In this document: piece after piece, positions 1 to 9,038 of the stretch | Numbering within the stretch: position 1 is the stretch's first letter | Layout: the number at the start of each line of letters is the position of its first letter | Source of the DNA: an uncultured Lachnospiraceae bacterium | GTDB taxonomy: Bacteria > Bacillota > Clostridia > Lachnospirales > Lachnospiraceae | NCBI GenBank assembly: GCA_900548905.1 | Contig: URMK01000050.1 | Coordinates: 1-51,479, forward strand | Direction: 5' to 3' | Length of the DNA stretch: 51,479 nucleotides | Position numbers and translations under genes: made by a program | Notes under the pieces: model-generated | Told to the model about the DNA's origin: nothing | The model's database searches: none | The model's input: the letters and a program-made list of their open reading frames with translations, nothing else

Positions 1-187
1 AAAGGACACAGCGTAAGGACTGGCGTTTTTAGACGCCCCTTCCAGGAATCCTTGCCGTACCGCCGCCCCAGGGGAAAGCAGGGGATGCCGCAGGGCACAA
101 AGGGCCGTCTGAACTGTTACCAGATAAGGTATGTTGCCATGCAGACTATGCCGCACAGCACAGAACGCTTAAAGCAATGGTAATATA

Positions 188-235
188 CAAGAAAAGGAAA
201 ACATATCCCGGAACAAATATCGGTCTATGTTTTCC
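188..235 (-). terminator. rho-independent terminator after the GH120 gene
   Basis: On the minus strand an 11-bp perfect stem (195-205 pairs with 226-236, arms AGGAAAACATA/TATGTTTTCCT on the plus strand) is followed by a T-rich run (TTTTCTT). It lies just downstream of the GH120 stop codon at 307, so it probably ends that transcript. Bases 1-187 hold no gene I can support. Confidence 0.7.
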
Positions 236-306
236 TCTTCTGATTCTAACCGTTCCTTTTAGCCATAAGGATAAAAACAAGGCAGGTCAAACCATACCGC
301 AGAAAA

Positions 307-2310
307 TTACCAAAGCTGTTTTTCAGCTGCTTCTGCGGATGCAAAAGGCCCGGGAACCGCAGAAAGGCCGCGATGCTCACCCAGATAATCCTCATTGAAG
401 GTAATAGCCGTCCCGTCAGGATTTTCAAACCGCTGCTCCGGCTCAAAGGCATATCCCAGGATATCACTGGTAATAATGCCATCCTTAAAATCACCAAGCA
501 GATCGTATACGTTTGTTTTCAGGTAATAATGCCCGTCCTTTTCCACCAGTTCCACAGTCGCCTTATTCGTCTCATCAACCAGATTTGACGTTTCGTTCTT
601 ACAGGCCTTTGCACCGTTGAAGTACGCATTTCCGTTTACCCATACAGGCAGATGGGAAAAATGATACTTGGCCAGCTCGCCCATATTCGCAGGCTTATCC
701 ATCTCGAACCAGCCGATCCATTCCTCATAGGTCGGATATTCGTCGAAAACCTTTGTACCTACCTCTTGGTTATCCGCCATTTGAAATCCCATATCTTCCT
801 TCACTTCCCCTGCTTTAACAGGCCAGTTCTGAATGAAGATATTATTATAAAAACGGTCATCCCCATGCAGGATGGACATAAATCCTGCCACTTCGGTACG
901 GTGGCGGATATGATAAGGCGTATAACGGGGCTGGTTAAGTCCGTTTACGGTATTGTCTGTACCGCCTCCCACAGCAGTAAATGCCCCCAGAATGAGGTTA
1001 TGTACACAAGCCACACCTTCGGTGGCAATCCGCAGGGCTGCTTTTGAAAGCATCACATTGTTATCAATCAATGTGGGGCCATGGCCCACCTCCACGAAAA
1101 TATCCTGGCACATCATAGCGCCTTCCGCCTTCGGCGTACCTTCCGGCGCGTGGTTGTCATGCAGCAGGTTCTGTGTGATCCGTGTGCCCTGGGCCTGCCA
1201 GTCGCACCAGATTCCCATGGTGGAATGATGGATATGATTACGGCGGAATACCACATCAATGGCGGCATGGAATTTAATGCCGGAAATCTCGGCACCGCCC
1301 AGCTGCTGCATATTGTTGATATGGTGAATGTGGTTGTCCTCAATGATACTGAATACACATCCCATACGGCCCACAATACCTGCCTGCTCGCAGTGGTGGA
1401 TGTGGCAGCGCCTTACGATATGGCTCCCCACTTTTTCCTTCAGCCATCCATGATACTGGCCGCGACAGACCGCATCCCGCTCCATCTGGGTCGGGCTTTT
1501 CACATGTTTGTTGGTAAAATAGTGATCATTTTCCGGGTCATAATATTTTCCCAGGGAAATACCGCAGCATTTACTGTTGCTGATTTCACAATCCTCGATA
1601 ATCCAGCCCTTTGACCAGTGAGGGCCGACCATACCGTCCTGATAAGCGGCGGGAGGCGCCCAGGTCGTGGCGGCTTTGTTCACGTTAAAACCGCTGAAGG
1701 TGATATAATCCACTCCTGTTTTGGAGGGCATAAAGCAATTGCGGCGTACGTTGATATCCACCTTTTCCTCATTGGGGTTATGTCCCTGGAAATTGGCATA
1801 GATCACAGTGGTATCACCTTCCTGCTCGGTATACCATTTATAAACGGAAAAATCAGGATCCCAGGAAGGGGGATATACTTCACCCTTGATACATTCCTCC
1901 AGCGTCTGGGTTTCGTACAGCTGGCGGTCATTTAAATAGACAGCACCTGTGTGTCTGACGACAGGGGCAAAATACCAGTCTCCTCCCACAAATGTAGTGT
2001 AAGGGTTATAATTTCCAAATACGCCGTTATCAATGCGGCAGACCCAGACATTCCCCTGGTAAGGTTCCCAGGAATCAACCGGTTCCGCACCGGTAATAAC
2101 GGCTCCCAGCGGCTGTTCGCTGCGGTAAGTAATTCTGGCTTCCTCCGTTCCTGCGTTCAGGGGATCCACGTACTCCCGGTATATCCCCGGGGCAACCAGG
2201 ACCTCATCCCCCGGTCCGGCAGCCTTCGCCGCTTCATTGATGTGTTTAAAAGGCATTTCCTTACTGCCGTTGCCCTCTCTGGCTGCGGCGGCATTCACAT
2301 AAAAAATCAT
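307..2310 (-). CDS. GH120 family beta-xylosidase (right-handed beta-helix)
   Basis: Predicted retaining glycoside hydrolase that releases xylose from xylo-oligosaccharides. The 667-residue protein is a single beta-helix fold with no signal peptide, so it is probably cytoplasmic. It resembles the GH120 XylC beta-xylosidase along its whole length: the N-terminal YVNAAA block, the INVRR block, the segment ATTWAPPAAYQDG and a conserved C-terminus. The motif CDWQAQGTR carries the presumed nucleophile Asp370, and DIFVEVGHG carries the presumed acid/base Glu407. The start ATG at 2310 has AAAGGAG a few bases upstream. It is divergent from the AraC gene and near the ABC transporter, which suggests one xylo-oligosaccharide utilisation locus. 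Another pentose-containing substrate remains possible. Confidence 0.85.
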   Translation of the reverse strand: MIFYVNAAAAREGNGSKEMPFKHINEAAKAAGPGDEVLVAPGIYREYVDPLNAGTEEARITYRSEQPLGAVITGAEPVDSWEPYQGNVWVCRIDNGVFGNYNPYTTFVGGDWYFAPVVRHTGAVYLNDRQLYETQTLEECIKGEVYPPSWDPDFSVYKWYTEQEGDTTVIYANFQGHNPNEEKVDINVRRNCFMPSKTGVDYITFSGFNVNKAATTWAPPAAYQDGMVGPHWSKGWIIEDCEISNSKCCGISLGKYYDPENDHYFTNKHVKSPTQMERDAVCRGQYHGWLKEKVGSHIVRRCHIHHCEQAGIVGRMGCVFSIIEDNHIHHINNMQQLGGAEISGIKFHAAIDVVFRRNHIHHSTMGIWCDWQAQGTRITQNLLHDNHAPEGTPKAEGAMMCQDIFVEVGHGPTLIDNNVMLSKAALRIATEGVACVHNLILGAFTAVGGGTDNTVNGLNQPRYTPYHIRHRTEVAGFMSILHGDDRFYNNIFIQNWPVKAGEVKEDMGFQMADNQEVGTKVFDEYPTYEEWIGWFEMDKPANMGELAKYHFSHLPVWVNGNAYFNGAKACKNETSNLVDETNKATVELVEKDGHYYLKTNVYDLLGDFKDGIITSDILGYAFEPEQRFENPDGTAITFNEDYLGEHRGLSAVPGPFASAEAAEKQLW

Positions 2311-2335
2311 ATATGTTCTCCTTTCTTCGGGCGTT

Positions 2336-2361
2336 GTTACTGCTCACTCCGTAACAGTAAC
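2336..2361. promoter_or_regulatory. inverted repeat in the GH120/AraC divergent region
   Basis: GTTACTG (2336-2342) and CAGTAAC (2355-2361) form a perfect 7-bp inverted repeat around a 12-nt spacer, between the two divergent genes. It could be an operator for the neighbouring AraC protein or a hairpin in the GH120 leader. AT-rich TATAAT-like hexamers near 2418-2430 could serve promoters in either direction. Confidence 0.35.
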
Positions 2362-2515
2362 ATGCATAAATCCATTTAAAATCGCCCGTCTCTTCTTGCT
2401 TAACCTATAAAGCCATTATATAATCATTATAACAACCTGAAAATGTCGCATCCAGAAGGAATTGACGTTTTTTTGTATCCAATTCAGACTTTCTTCTAGA
2501 GGCAGGAGGCGCCTT

Positions 2516-3610
2516 ATGAAAAAAGACAGACAATCCATTGATACCGCCGGGAAACTGTCACAGGAGGGTTTTCTAAAAAAGCTGGGGATTCCCAAAACCT
2601 TTCTTACCTTCCACAATTTAGGCAGCAGCACCTCGGAATTCGTTGAGATCGGGATGCCCTATATGCTCATCTATGAAGCTGCAGACAGAAAGCACGGTGA
2701 ACTGCATTCCCTGGAGTTTACGGAAAGCAATAAGAATTATTTCTTTTCTTCCGCAAGCAGGCTGGATCTGGCCGGGAAACGTTCTCTGCACTCCCATGAT
2801 TTTTACGAACTGACCATTGTGCTGGAGGGTGAGCTTCACTTACAGATCGAAAATGAAACCGTGACCTACCATGCCGGGGAATGCTGCCTGTGCAATAAAA
2901 ATATACGCCACAAGGAGCTGCATGACAGCGAATTTGAAATCATTCTGTTCCTGTTCCAGGAGGAATATATCAAATCCGTTCTGGAACAGGATCTGCTGTA
3001 CGATGAGGAAGGCAGATCCTGCACCAGCCACACCTTTTTCCACCATCTCTTTGCGGAAAACCAGAAGCTTTCCTTTTACAGTGCGAAGGAATATATTGAT
3101 TTCAGAAGAAAAACCCGCTTCGATCCGGATGATTTCTACAGGCTTATCAATGCCCTTGTGCTGGAACTGAGCGAAAGCCGTTCCGGAAGAAATTATATGG
3201 TGCGGGGCTATTTCTGCCGTTTCATCGCCATGCTGGGCGATGAGGAAACGTATCATATTAAGGCCCATCAGACCAGAATATCCAAAGAAGAACGTCTTTT
3301 CTACCAGGTATCCCAGCTGTTGCAGACCAGAAGGGGCCGGATCAGCCGCGGCGAGCTGGAAGCGGAACTAAATTATAACAGCGACTACATCAACCGGGTG
3401 GTCAAGAAGCATACCGGACAGACCCTGTCCGATTACAGCCGTTCCTTTCTGCTGAAAGAAGCCGCGGAGCTTTTGAAAAATACGGACAAACGGGTGGGGG
3501 AAATCTGCGAAGAGCTGGGCTATACAAACAGGAGCCATTTTAACAGGCTGTTCATCGAACGGTTCGGCATGACCCCCACCGAATACCGGAAAACAGAACC
3601 GGAGGATTAA
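2516..3610 (+). CDS. AraC-family transcriptional regulator with cupin sensor domain
   Basis: Predicted DNA-binding regulator of 364 residues. An N-terminal cupin-like sensor region (roughly residues 55-150, including LHSHDFYELTIVLEGE and YHAGECCL) precedes a C-terminal pair of helix-turn-helix motifs typical of AraC/XylS (SDYINRVVKKHTG and GEICEELGYTNRSHFNRLFIERFG, ending GMTPTEYRK). I chose ATG 2516 because AGGAGG sits at the correct distance before it; a TTG at 2462 would add 18 residues but lacks a ribosome binding site. It is divergent from GH120 and convergent with the ABC transporter, stopping 6 bp from the permease gene. By position it probably controls the locus in response to a sugar. 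Confidence 0.88.
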   Translation: MKKDRQSIDTAGKLSQEGFLKKLGIPKTFLTFHNLGSSTSEFVEIGMPYMLIYEAADRKHGELHSLEFTESNKNYFFSSASRLDLAGKRSLHSHDFYELTIVLEGELHLQIENETVTYHAGECCLCNKNIRHKELHDSEFEIILFLFQEEYIKSVLEQDLLYDEEGRSCTSHTFFHHLFAENQKLSFYSAKEYIDFRRKTRFDPDDFYRLINALVLELSESRSGRNYMVRGYFCRFIAMLGDEETYHIKAHQTRISKEERLFYQVSQLLQTRRGRISRGELEAELNYNSDYINRVVKKHTGQTLSDYSRSFLLKEAAELLKNTDKRVGEICEELGYTNRSHFNRLFIERFGMTPTEYRKTEPED

Positions 3611-3616
3611 GCGCAC

Positions 3617-4480
3617 CTATCCTTTTACGGCTCCCGCCATCATTCCTTTTACCAGCTTGTCCTGGAAGATAATAAACAGTACGATCATGGGCAGCACGGA
3701 CAGCACCAACACGGAAAGGATAATCGGGATATCCAGGGAATGCTCTCCTTTGAACTGTCCAAGCGCCAGGGGAAGCGTTTTGTTGGATGCGGTCTGCAGC
3801 AGAGTATTGGCAAAAGCAAACTCATTCCACATGGATACCCCGTTATAAATTGCCAGTGTGGACAGCCCCGATTTGGAAAGGGGCAGGATAATGGAGAAAA
3901 AATTTCGGAACTTGTTGCAGCCGTCTATTTCGGCGGATTCCTCAATCTCCTTCGGAATCGTGGTCATGAAAGCGGTCAGGATAAATACCGACATCGGAAG
4001 CGCAAAGGTAACGTAAGGCCCGATCAGTGCCTGAAGGCTGTCATACAGCCCCATATTCGTGGTCATTTTAAATATAGGAATCAGCGTCACATGCATAGGG
4101 ACCGACATCATAGCCACGATACCGGCATACGTGATACCTCTGAGCCGGAATTTCATCCGGGAAAGCGGGTATGCCGCAAACGCAGAAATCATCAGCATGA
4201 GCACCAGGGAAACGGCAACCACAAATACGCTGCGGAAAAAATAGCCGAAGAAGCCATGTGTCATAACCTCCACATAATTCTGGAAATACCAGGGATCCGG
4301 AAGATGGAACACCCCTTGTGCAAGCATATCAAACTGCTTGCGGAAGGAATTCATAACCATGAAAACAAACGGCACCAGCGTAACCACCAGCCATATGCAT
4401 GCAAAGAAAATCGCAATTCCCCAGGCAATGCGGGATTTAAGCTTTTCTTTCCTGTAGTCAACCTCTTTTTGCTTATCCAT
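3617..4480 (-). CDS. carbohydrate ABC transporter permease, MalG type
   Basis: Inner-membrane permease of a type I sugar importer, 287 residues with six predicted membrane segments. The cytoplasmic EAA loop that docks with the ATPase is visible as EEIEESAEIDGCNKFRNFF, about 90 residues from the C-terminus. The protein ends with the family-typical tail KLVKGMMAGAVKG. It is the last gene of a leftward operon, one base after the MalF-type permease. No ATP-binding subunit is present; such systems often borrow a shared MsmK-type ATPase encoded elsewhere. Confidence 0.92.
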   Translation of the reverse strand: MDKQKEVDYRKEKLKSRIAWGIAIFFACIWLVVTLVPFVFMVMNSFRKQFDMLAQGVFHLPDPWYFQNYVEVMTHGFFGYFFRSVFVVAVSLVLMLMISAFAAYPLSRMKFRLRGITYAGIVAMMSVPMHVTLIPIFKMTTNMGLYDSLQALIGPYVTFALPMSVFILTAFMTTIPKEIEESAEIDGCNKFRNFFSIILPLSKSGLSTLAIYNGVSMWNEFAFANTLLQTASNKTLPLALGQFKGEHSLDIPIILSVLVLSVLPMIVLFIIFQDKLVKGMMAGAVKG

Positions 4481-4481
4481 C

Positions 4482-5396
4482 TCAATAGTCCTCCTTTACC
4501 ACAAAGATCTTCTGGAATAACAGGGCAATGGCCGTAATCAGAAGGAACATTCCCGCTGCAACGCAGGAACCATAGCCCATGTTGAACTGCTGGAAGGACA
4601 GCTTATACATATAGGTTGCCATCAGCTCGGTTCCCCCTGCCGGACCGCCGCCGGTCATATTCCATATCATATCGAAATATTTTAAGGAACCGATCAGGGA
4701 CATGGTGCATGCGGTCTTAAAGATAGGCCCCAGCAGGGGAATCGCTATCGTCCGCAGATACTGGCCTCTCGTGGCGCCGTCAATCACAGCCGCTTCATAA
4801 ATCGACGTATCGATATTTCCGTACCCTGCAATAAAATAAACCATATAAAACGGAGTAAACTGCCATGCCATAACACCTATTACGGAAAACAGGGCATGGG
4901 GGTTCTTACCCAGCAAATCCACGGTCACCTTGCTTCCTTTAAATAAGGAAGCAAGGGAAGAAAAGATCCCTCCGTTTGTAGCCAGCGCATAGGTAAACAG
5001 AAAAGCGATTGCCACGGAGCTCATCAGGTAGGGAAGAAACCATATGGTCTTAAAAACATTAAACCGTTTGCCCCCCGCATCCAGAAACGTGGCAAGAAGC
5101 ATTCCCAGAGGGATCTGAAGGAGGATGGAAAAAACCATGACAACAACATTATGGCCGAACGCGGACCAGAAGGATTTATCCAGAACCAGTGTTTTCCAGT
5201 TCTGTAATCCTATGTAAATTCTGTCGGCCGATATACCGTTCCAGCTGTAAGCGCTGATGACAAAGGTATCGATAACCGGATAAATCATATATATAACTAT
5301 TAAAATCAAGGCAGGAAGGAGAAATACCACAGCCGCTATTGCCGTGCTTTTTTCACGCGTTTTGGCCAGACCGCCCGTCTTCTTACTATGATTCAC
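4482..5396 (-). CDS. sugar ABC transporter permease, MalF type
   Basis: Partner permease of the downstream MalG-type protein, about 304 residues with six membrane segments and an EAA-like loop (YEAAVIDGATRGQYLRTIAIPLLGP). I place the start at GTG 5396 because AAAGGAG lies five bases before it; an ATG at 5420 would add eight residues but has no well-spaced ribosome binding site. It lies between the binding protein and the second permease, so these three genes form the transporter operon. Substrate is inferred only from context: xylo-oligosaccharides because of the GH120 enzyme. Confidence 0.9.
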   Translation of the reverse strand: MNHSKKTGGLAKTREKSTAIAAVVFLLPALILIVIYMIYPVIDTFVISAYSWNGISADRIYIGLQNWKTLVLDKSFWSAFGHNVVVMVFSILLQIPLGMLLATFLDAGGKRFNVFKTIWFLPYLMSSVAIAFLFTYALATNGGIFSSLASLFKGSKVTVDLLGKNPHALFSVIGVMAWQFTPFYMVYFIAGYGNIDTSIYEAAVIDGATRGQYLRTIAIPLLGPIFKTACTMSLIGSLKYFDMIWNMTGGGPAGGTELMATYMYKLSFQQFNMGYGSCVAAGMFLLITAIALLFQKIFVVKEDY

Positions 5397-5468
5397 ATTC
5401 TCTCCTTTCCGGCAGGCCATCCTCTAAGTGCCAATACGGTTTGGGATAGTATGCCTCTCGTCCAAAGC

Positions 5469-6911
5469 TTATTCCGCCAGGGATGCTTTCATGGCGGCGT
5501 CCTGTTCCTGCCCGATCTCCTCCGGTGTTTTCTGAAGTCCGAACAGTTCCGTCATACAATCCTTATGAACCTCCGTCACCGATGCAGGCAGATATTGGTC
5601 ATACCACAGCTGCACATTGGAGGCATTGAAGAAGATGTCCGCAACTACTTTCATATTTGCATCATCGATGGTATTTTCAAACCCCTTGATGGAAGGAATC
5701 GTCCCGTTGTCAAGCTGCCTCTGGTTATACGTGTCATCATTGAAATACTGCGTTGCCAGCACATAACAGGCGTCCAGCTTGGTCTGGTCAACGGAGCCGT
5801 CCGCATTCCAGCAGTTAAAGGAGAAGCCGTTTCCAATAGCCGTACCGATTTCCACATTCTGGGGAACGCCTTCTGCCGCGGCTTCAGAATCCTCCGGGAA
5901 GCGGAAAACGCCGATATTCTCGTCGTACCATTCCTGATTATCCGCCCGGATCCCGGACACCTGCCAGGAACCATGCAGCATCATCGCACAGGTATTATCA
6001 TATAGCAGTGCTTTATCCTGCCCGTCGTCCGTGGAAAGGGAATTCACCCCATCCGGGAAATAGCCTTTCTTAACCCAATCCTGAATTTTATCTCCGGCCC
6101 AGATAAACGCATCGGAGGTAAAAGAGCCTTCCTGCGTGTAAGCCGCGTCGAATTCTTCATTTCCGGAATGGCGCGCCACCAGGTACATATAATACATGGA
6201 GCCTGTCCACTTGGAACCATTAGCCAGTGCGAACGGGACATAGCCTGCTTCCGTCAGTTTATCACACACGGCTTCCAGTTCATCAATGGTTTCCGGTACC
6301 TCCACACCGACCTCTGCAAATATATTCTTGTTATAGAAAATGTCGCATCCGGACAAACCGCCGAACGGAATCGCAAGCACCTTGTCGTCGTAAGTGGACT
6401 GCGCGATTGCCGCATCAATAAAATCCGGATGGTCATAGGTATTGAACATCTCCGTAACATCATTCACAAAGCCGGATTTATAGTATTCAGCCATAGGGCC
6501 TCCGCCCCAATGGATATACATATCAGGCGCCTGTTTGGAACTCATCGCAACCACCAGCTGCTGCTTATAATTATCATTCTGCTGATGCACCTGATTCACG
6601 GTAATATTGGGATAGTCCGCCATAAACCGCTGTACTGCGCCTTCCATTGTTGTCTTTCCCGGATCTTCCGTAGAAATATCCCATAAGGTAATTGTGAGCG
6701 GTTCGGAAGTCAGTTCCGGTACATTTTTGCCGTCCGTCTGCCTTCCGGCTGTTCCTGTTCCCGCTGCTGCACTGTCTGCCGGCGCTTCGGAAGCCGCCGA
6801 ACCGGTATCCGCAGCCGCCGGGGTCTCCTGGCCGCCGGCGGATCCGCATCCTGCCAGCAGGGTTCCCGCCATTGTTACTGCAAGAATCATTGATAAAACG
6901 TTTCTCTTCAT
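5469..6911 (-). CDS. extracellular solute-binding lipoprotein of sugar ABC transporter
   Basis: Family 1 solute-binding protein, 480 residues, that captures oligosaccharide outside the membrane and delivers it to the two permeases. The first 22 residues are a lipoprotein signal (MKRN, hydrophobic core, lipobox LLAGC with Cys22). A Ser/Ala/Gly-rich linker (about residues 23-60) precedes the lobed domain starting near LTITLWDIS. AAGGAGG lies upstream of ATG 6911. It is the first gene of the operon and is transcribed from the promoter at 7033-7060, which contains a G10 tract; expression of the whole transporter may therefore switch on and off. Confidence 0.92.
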   Translation of the reverse strand: MKRNVLSMILAVTMAGTLLAGCGSAGGQETPAAADTGSAASEAPADSAAAGTGTAGRQTDGKNVPELTSEPLTITLWDISTEDPGKTTMEGAVQRFMADYPNITVNQVHQQNDNYKQQLVVAMSSKQAPDMYIHWGGGPMAEYYKSGFVNDVTEMFNTYDHPDFIDAAIAQSTYDDKVLAIPFGGLSGCDIFYNKNIFAEVGVEVPETIDELEAVCDKLTEAGYVPFALANGSKWTGSMYYMYLVARHSGNEEFDAAYTQEGSFTSDAFIWAGDKIQDWVKKGYFPDGVNSLSTDDGQDKALLYDNTCAMMLHGSWQVSGIRADNQEWYDENIGVFRFPEDSEAAAEGVPQNVEIGTAIGNGFSFNCWNADGSVDQTKLDACYVLATQYFNDDTYNQRQLDNGTIPSIKGFENTIDDANMKVVADIFFNASNVQLWYDQYLPASVTEVHKDCMTELFGLQKTPEEIGQEQDAAMKASLAE

Positions 6912-7032
6912 ACTTTAGTGCCCTCCTTGTGAAAGTGTTAAAAGAATCCCGCCTCCGGCTCCCAACCGGTATCCGGACGCACGGACTGCAAAACGCACAA
7001 ACGATTTTCTTTTCGGCGTTTTTAATAAAGCA

Positions 7033-7060
7033 ATTATACCCCCCCCCCGTAAAAATTCAA
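7033..7060 (-). promoter_or_regulatory. sigma-A promoter of the ABC operon with G10 spacer (candidate phase-variable promoter)
   Basis: Read on the minus strand: -35 TTGAAT (7055-7060), a 16-bp spacer, then a perfect -10 TATAAT (7033-7038). Ten of the 16 spacer bases are an uninterrupted G run. One extra G would give the optimal 17-bp spacing, and loss of one would give 15. The leader to the lipoprotein start codon is about 115 nt. Confidence 0.7.
7039..7048. repeat. homopolymeric C10/G10 tract
   Basis: Ten consecutive C on the plus strand. It abuts the -10 box of the ABC operon promoter. I saw no comparable C/G run in the other intergenic regions I read. Tracts of this length commonly change by slipped-strand mispairing. 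The rest of the 489-bp gap (6912-7400) holds no supported gene. Confidence 0.9.
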
Positions 7061-7360
7061 GCATTTTTAACAATTTTCACTTAAAATCCCTATTATTCAT
7101 TTTTTATTTTGGATGGATGCACAAATCGCAGCTATTATAGATGCAAGCATGGGTAAATTCGATTTCAGGATATCATCCGGAACGATTTCAATATGTGTAC
7201 TTCCTTTGCTCCAAAAAGATACGGACGGACAGCTTCTGCCGTTCCGTTTCCCTGCTGTCCCCATAACCTTGAACCGCCGTTTTCATAACGAAGCAAAAGC
7301 CCCCAAAGGACATAGCTTTCTTCCCGAAACCATGCTAGAATAGAAAAACATACAACAACA

Positions 7361-7386
7361 GACATCCCGCCGGTAGACGGGATGTC
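7361..7386 (+). promoter_or_regulatory. leader hairpin before the diguanylate cyclase
   Basis: GACATCCCG (7361-7369) pairs perfectly with CGGGATGTC (7378-7386) around an 8-nt loop. The G-rich ribosome binding site (GGGGGGAG) begins immediately after the stem and ATG follows at 7401. It has no T-run, so it is not a simple terminator. It may affect mRNA stability or translation. Confidence 0.5.
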
Positions 7387-7400
7387 GGGGGGAGCTTTTC

Positions 7401-9011
7401 ATGAAACTGCAAAAGAATGACCGTCACAAGAAGGCACCCGGCTTTGCCGCCGTATTCCTTACCTTAAATCTCTGTCTGCTTATCTTCACCGCTGTGCGGG
7501 AGGCGGCCGTTATCGACAGCTGCATGCTGCAGCGGGCACAGGAAACAGGAACTGCGTTTGAGGCGGTCATGGAAAATTACAGGCATTCCTTCCGGCTGTT
7601 TGTCCAGATGATGCGCAATGAGATAACAAGCAATCCGGATCCCGATGATGTCCGGGAATTTCTGAAGGATATGGATTCCAAACTGCTGGAAATTGAAGGA
7701 GATACTTTTGACGGGCTGTATATGTATTATCAGAACCAGTATCTGTACAGCTGGGATACTCCTTATTCCCAATACGAACAGAGCGGCTATGTGGCGACAG
7801 AGCGTCCCTGGTACAAAGACGCTATGGCAGGAGGCGGTGAAATCGTATTTACACCGCCTTATATGAGCTATGCCAACCATTACATACTGACCACACTTTC
7901 TCAGCTTCAGCCGGACGGCAGGACCGTATTTGCCTATGATATAAAGATGGGCGATATCCAGCGCCTTGCCGCCTCGCTGGAACGTTATGAAAGGGAACAG
8001 CTTTTCCTTTATGATAAAAACGGCACGGTTATCGGCAGTACCTGCGAGGATTATCTGGGAGGCAATTTTATGGTATCCCAGGAAGAACTGGAGGCTTCTG
8101 TCCGGGATGCCGAAGCACAGCTTGCGGCTGCGGATCCCGGGGAAAAGGATCAGGTATCCAAAGCGGAGGAGCAGCTGCGTTCCGCTCTGTCCTTCCGCGA
8201 TTTCCGGACAGCCTTTCAGACGGATTACGGGAAACTGGCCGCCTCCGGATCCGGGTCTGTTTCCGTCCGGCTGGATGGGCGCCGGCATTACGGTCTTCTG
8301 CTGGAAATGGAGGAGTGCAATTTATTGCTGCTGGTTCCGGCGGGTTCCATGCTGAAGGCCACTCTTGGATCCTGGCTTGTCCCCCTGCTTCTTGCCGAGC
8401 TGTTATTGATCTATGTATTCGGCCGCATCAGCCATGAACGGAAGAACCGGGAATTGAAAAATGCATATGTTGAGCTGGGACAGACACAGAAGCGTCTGGA
8501 GCTTGCACTGAACGCGGCCCAGAAAGCTGCGGCCATCGATGATCTCACGGGCCTGATGAATTTCAAGTCCTTTCATTCGGAGCTGGAAAAGACACTGGAT
8601 TCCATGGATCCGGAGGAGCGGGGTATCCTGATCATGATCGACGGCGATCATTTCAAGCAGGTCAATGATCGATACGGCCACAGCACGGGGGACGAGGTTA
8701 TCAAGCTGACCGCCCAGATGATTATCGGGCGTATCCGTACTGTGGACCTCGCTTCCCGCCTGCACGGGGATGAATTCGCCGTCTTCGTGGCAGATACCTC
8801 CGATTATTCGGTCGCCGGAAGTATTATGTCGGATATCAACCGCTCGCTGGAAAAGGAGGCGAACAGGCGCAACATGCCTGTCATCACCCTGTCGTCCGGT
8901 GCGGTGGTTGCCAAAAAAGGGGATTCTTATACCGCCCTTGCCAAAGCGGCAGATGCCGCTTTGTACCGTGCCAAGGAAACACATAACGGGGGCTTTGCCT
9001 TTGATAAGTAG
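7401..9011 (+). CDS. membrane diguanylate cyclase with extracytoplasmic sensor domain
   Basis: Predicted to make cyclic di-GMP from two GTP in response to an external signal. The 536-residue protein has a membrane segment at about 14-34, a Cache-like extracellular region to about 310, a second membrane segment at about 312-336, a short coiled linker, then a GGDEF domain from about 377 (IDDLTGLMN, metal-binding DGDHFKQVND). The active-site loop reads HGDEF (455-459) instead of GGDEF, keeping the catalytic D-E-F. An inhibitory RxxD site (RTVD, 446-449) stands the usual distance before it. It is a single gene, convergent with the YeiH-type gene. The first-glycine substitution leaves activity probable but unproven. 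Confidence 0.87.
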   Translation: MKLQKNDRHKKAPGFAAVFLTLNLCLLIFTAVREAAVIDSCMLQRAQETGTAFEAVMENYRHSFRLFVQMMRNEITSNPDPDDVREFLKDMDSKLLEIEGDTFDGLYMYYQNQYLYSWDTPYSQYEQSGYVATERPWYKDAMAGGGEIVFTPPYMSYANHYILTTLSQLQPDGRTVFAYDIKMGDIQRLAASLERYEREQLFLYDKNGTVIGSTCEDYLGGNFMVSQEELEASVRDAEAQLAAADPGEKDQVSKAEEQLRSALSFRDFRTAFQTDYGKLAASGSGSVSVRLDGRRHYGLLLEMEECNLLLLVPAGSMLKATLGSWLVPLLLAELLLIYVFGRISHERKNRELKNAYVELGQTQKRLELALNAAQKAAAIDDLTGLMNFKSFHSELEKTLDSMDPEERGILIMIDGDHFKQVNDRYGHSTGDEVIKLTAQMIIGRIRTVDLASRLHGDEFAVFVADTSDYSVAGSIMSDINRSLEKEANRRNMPVITLSSGAVVAKKGDSYTALAKAADAALYRAKETHNGGFAFDK

Positions 9012-9038
9012 CAGACAGCCTGGAAGCAGGGATTTCCT

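Noticed and set aside
7039..7048. C10 tract as a mere sequencing artefact
   Set aside because: Homopolymer length may be off by one, but its exact position between a -35 and a perfect -10 makes chance less likely; kept as a finding with that caveat.
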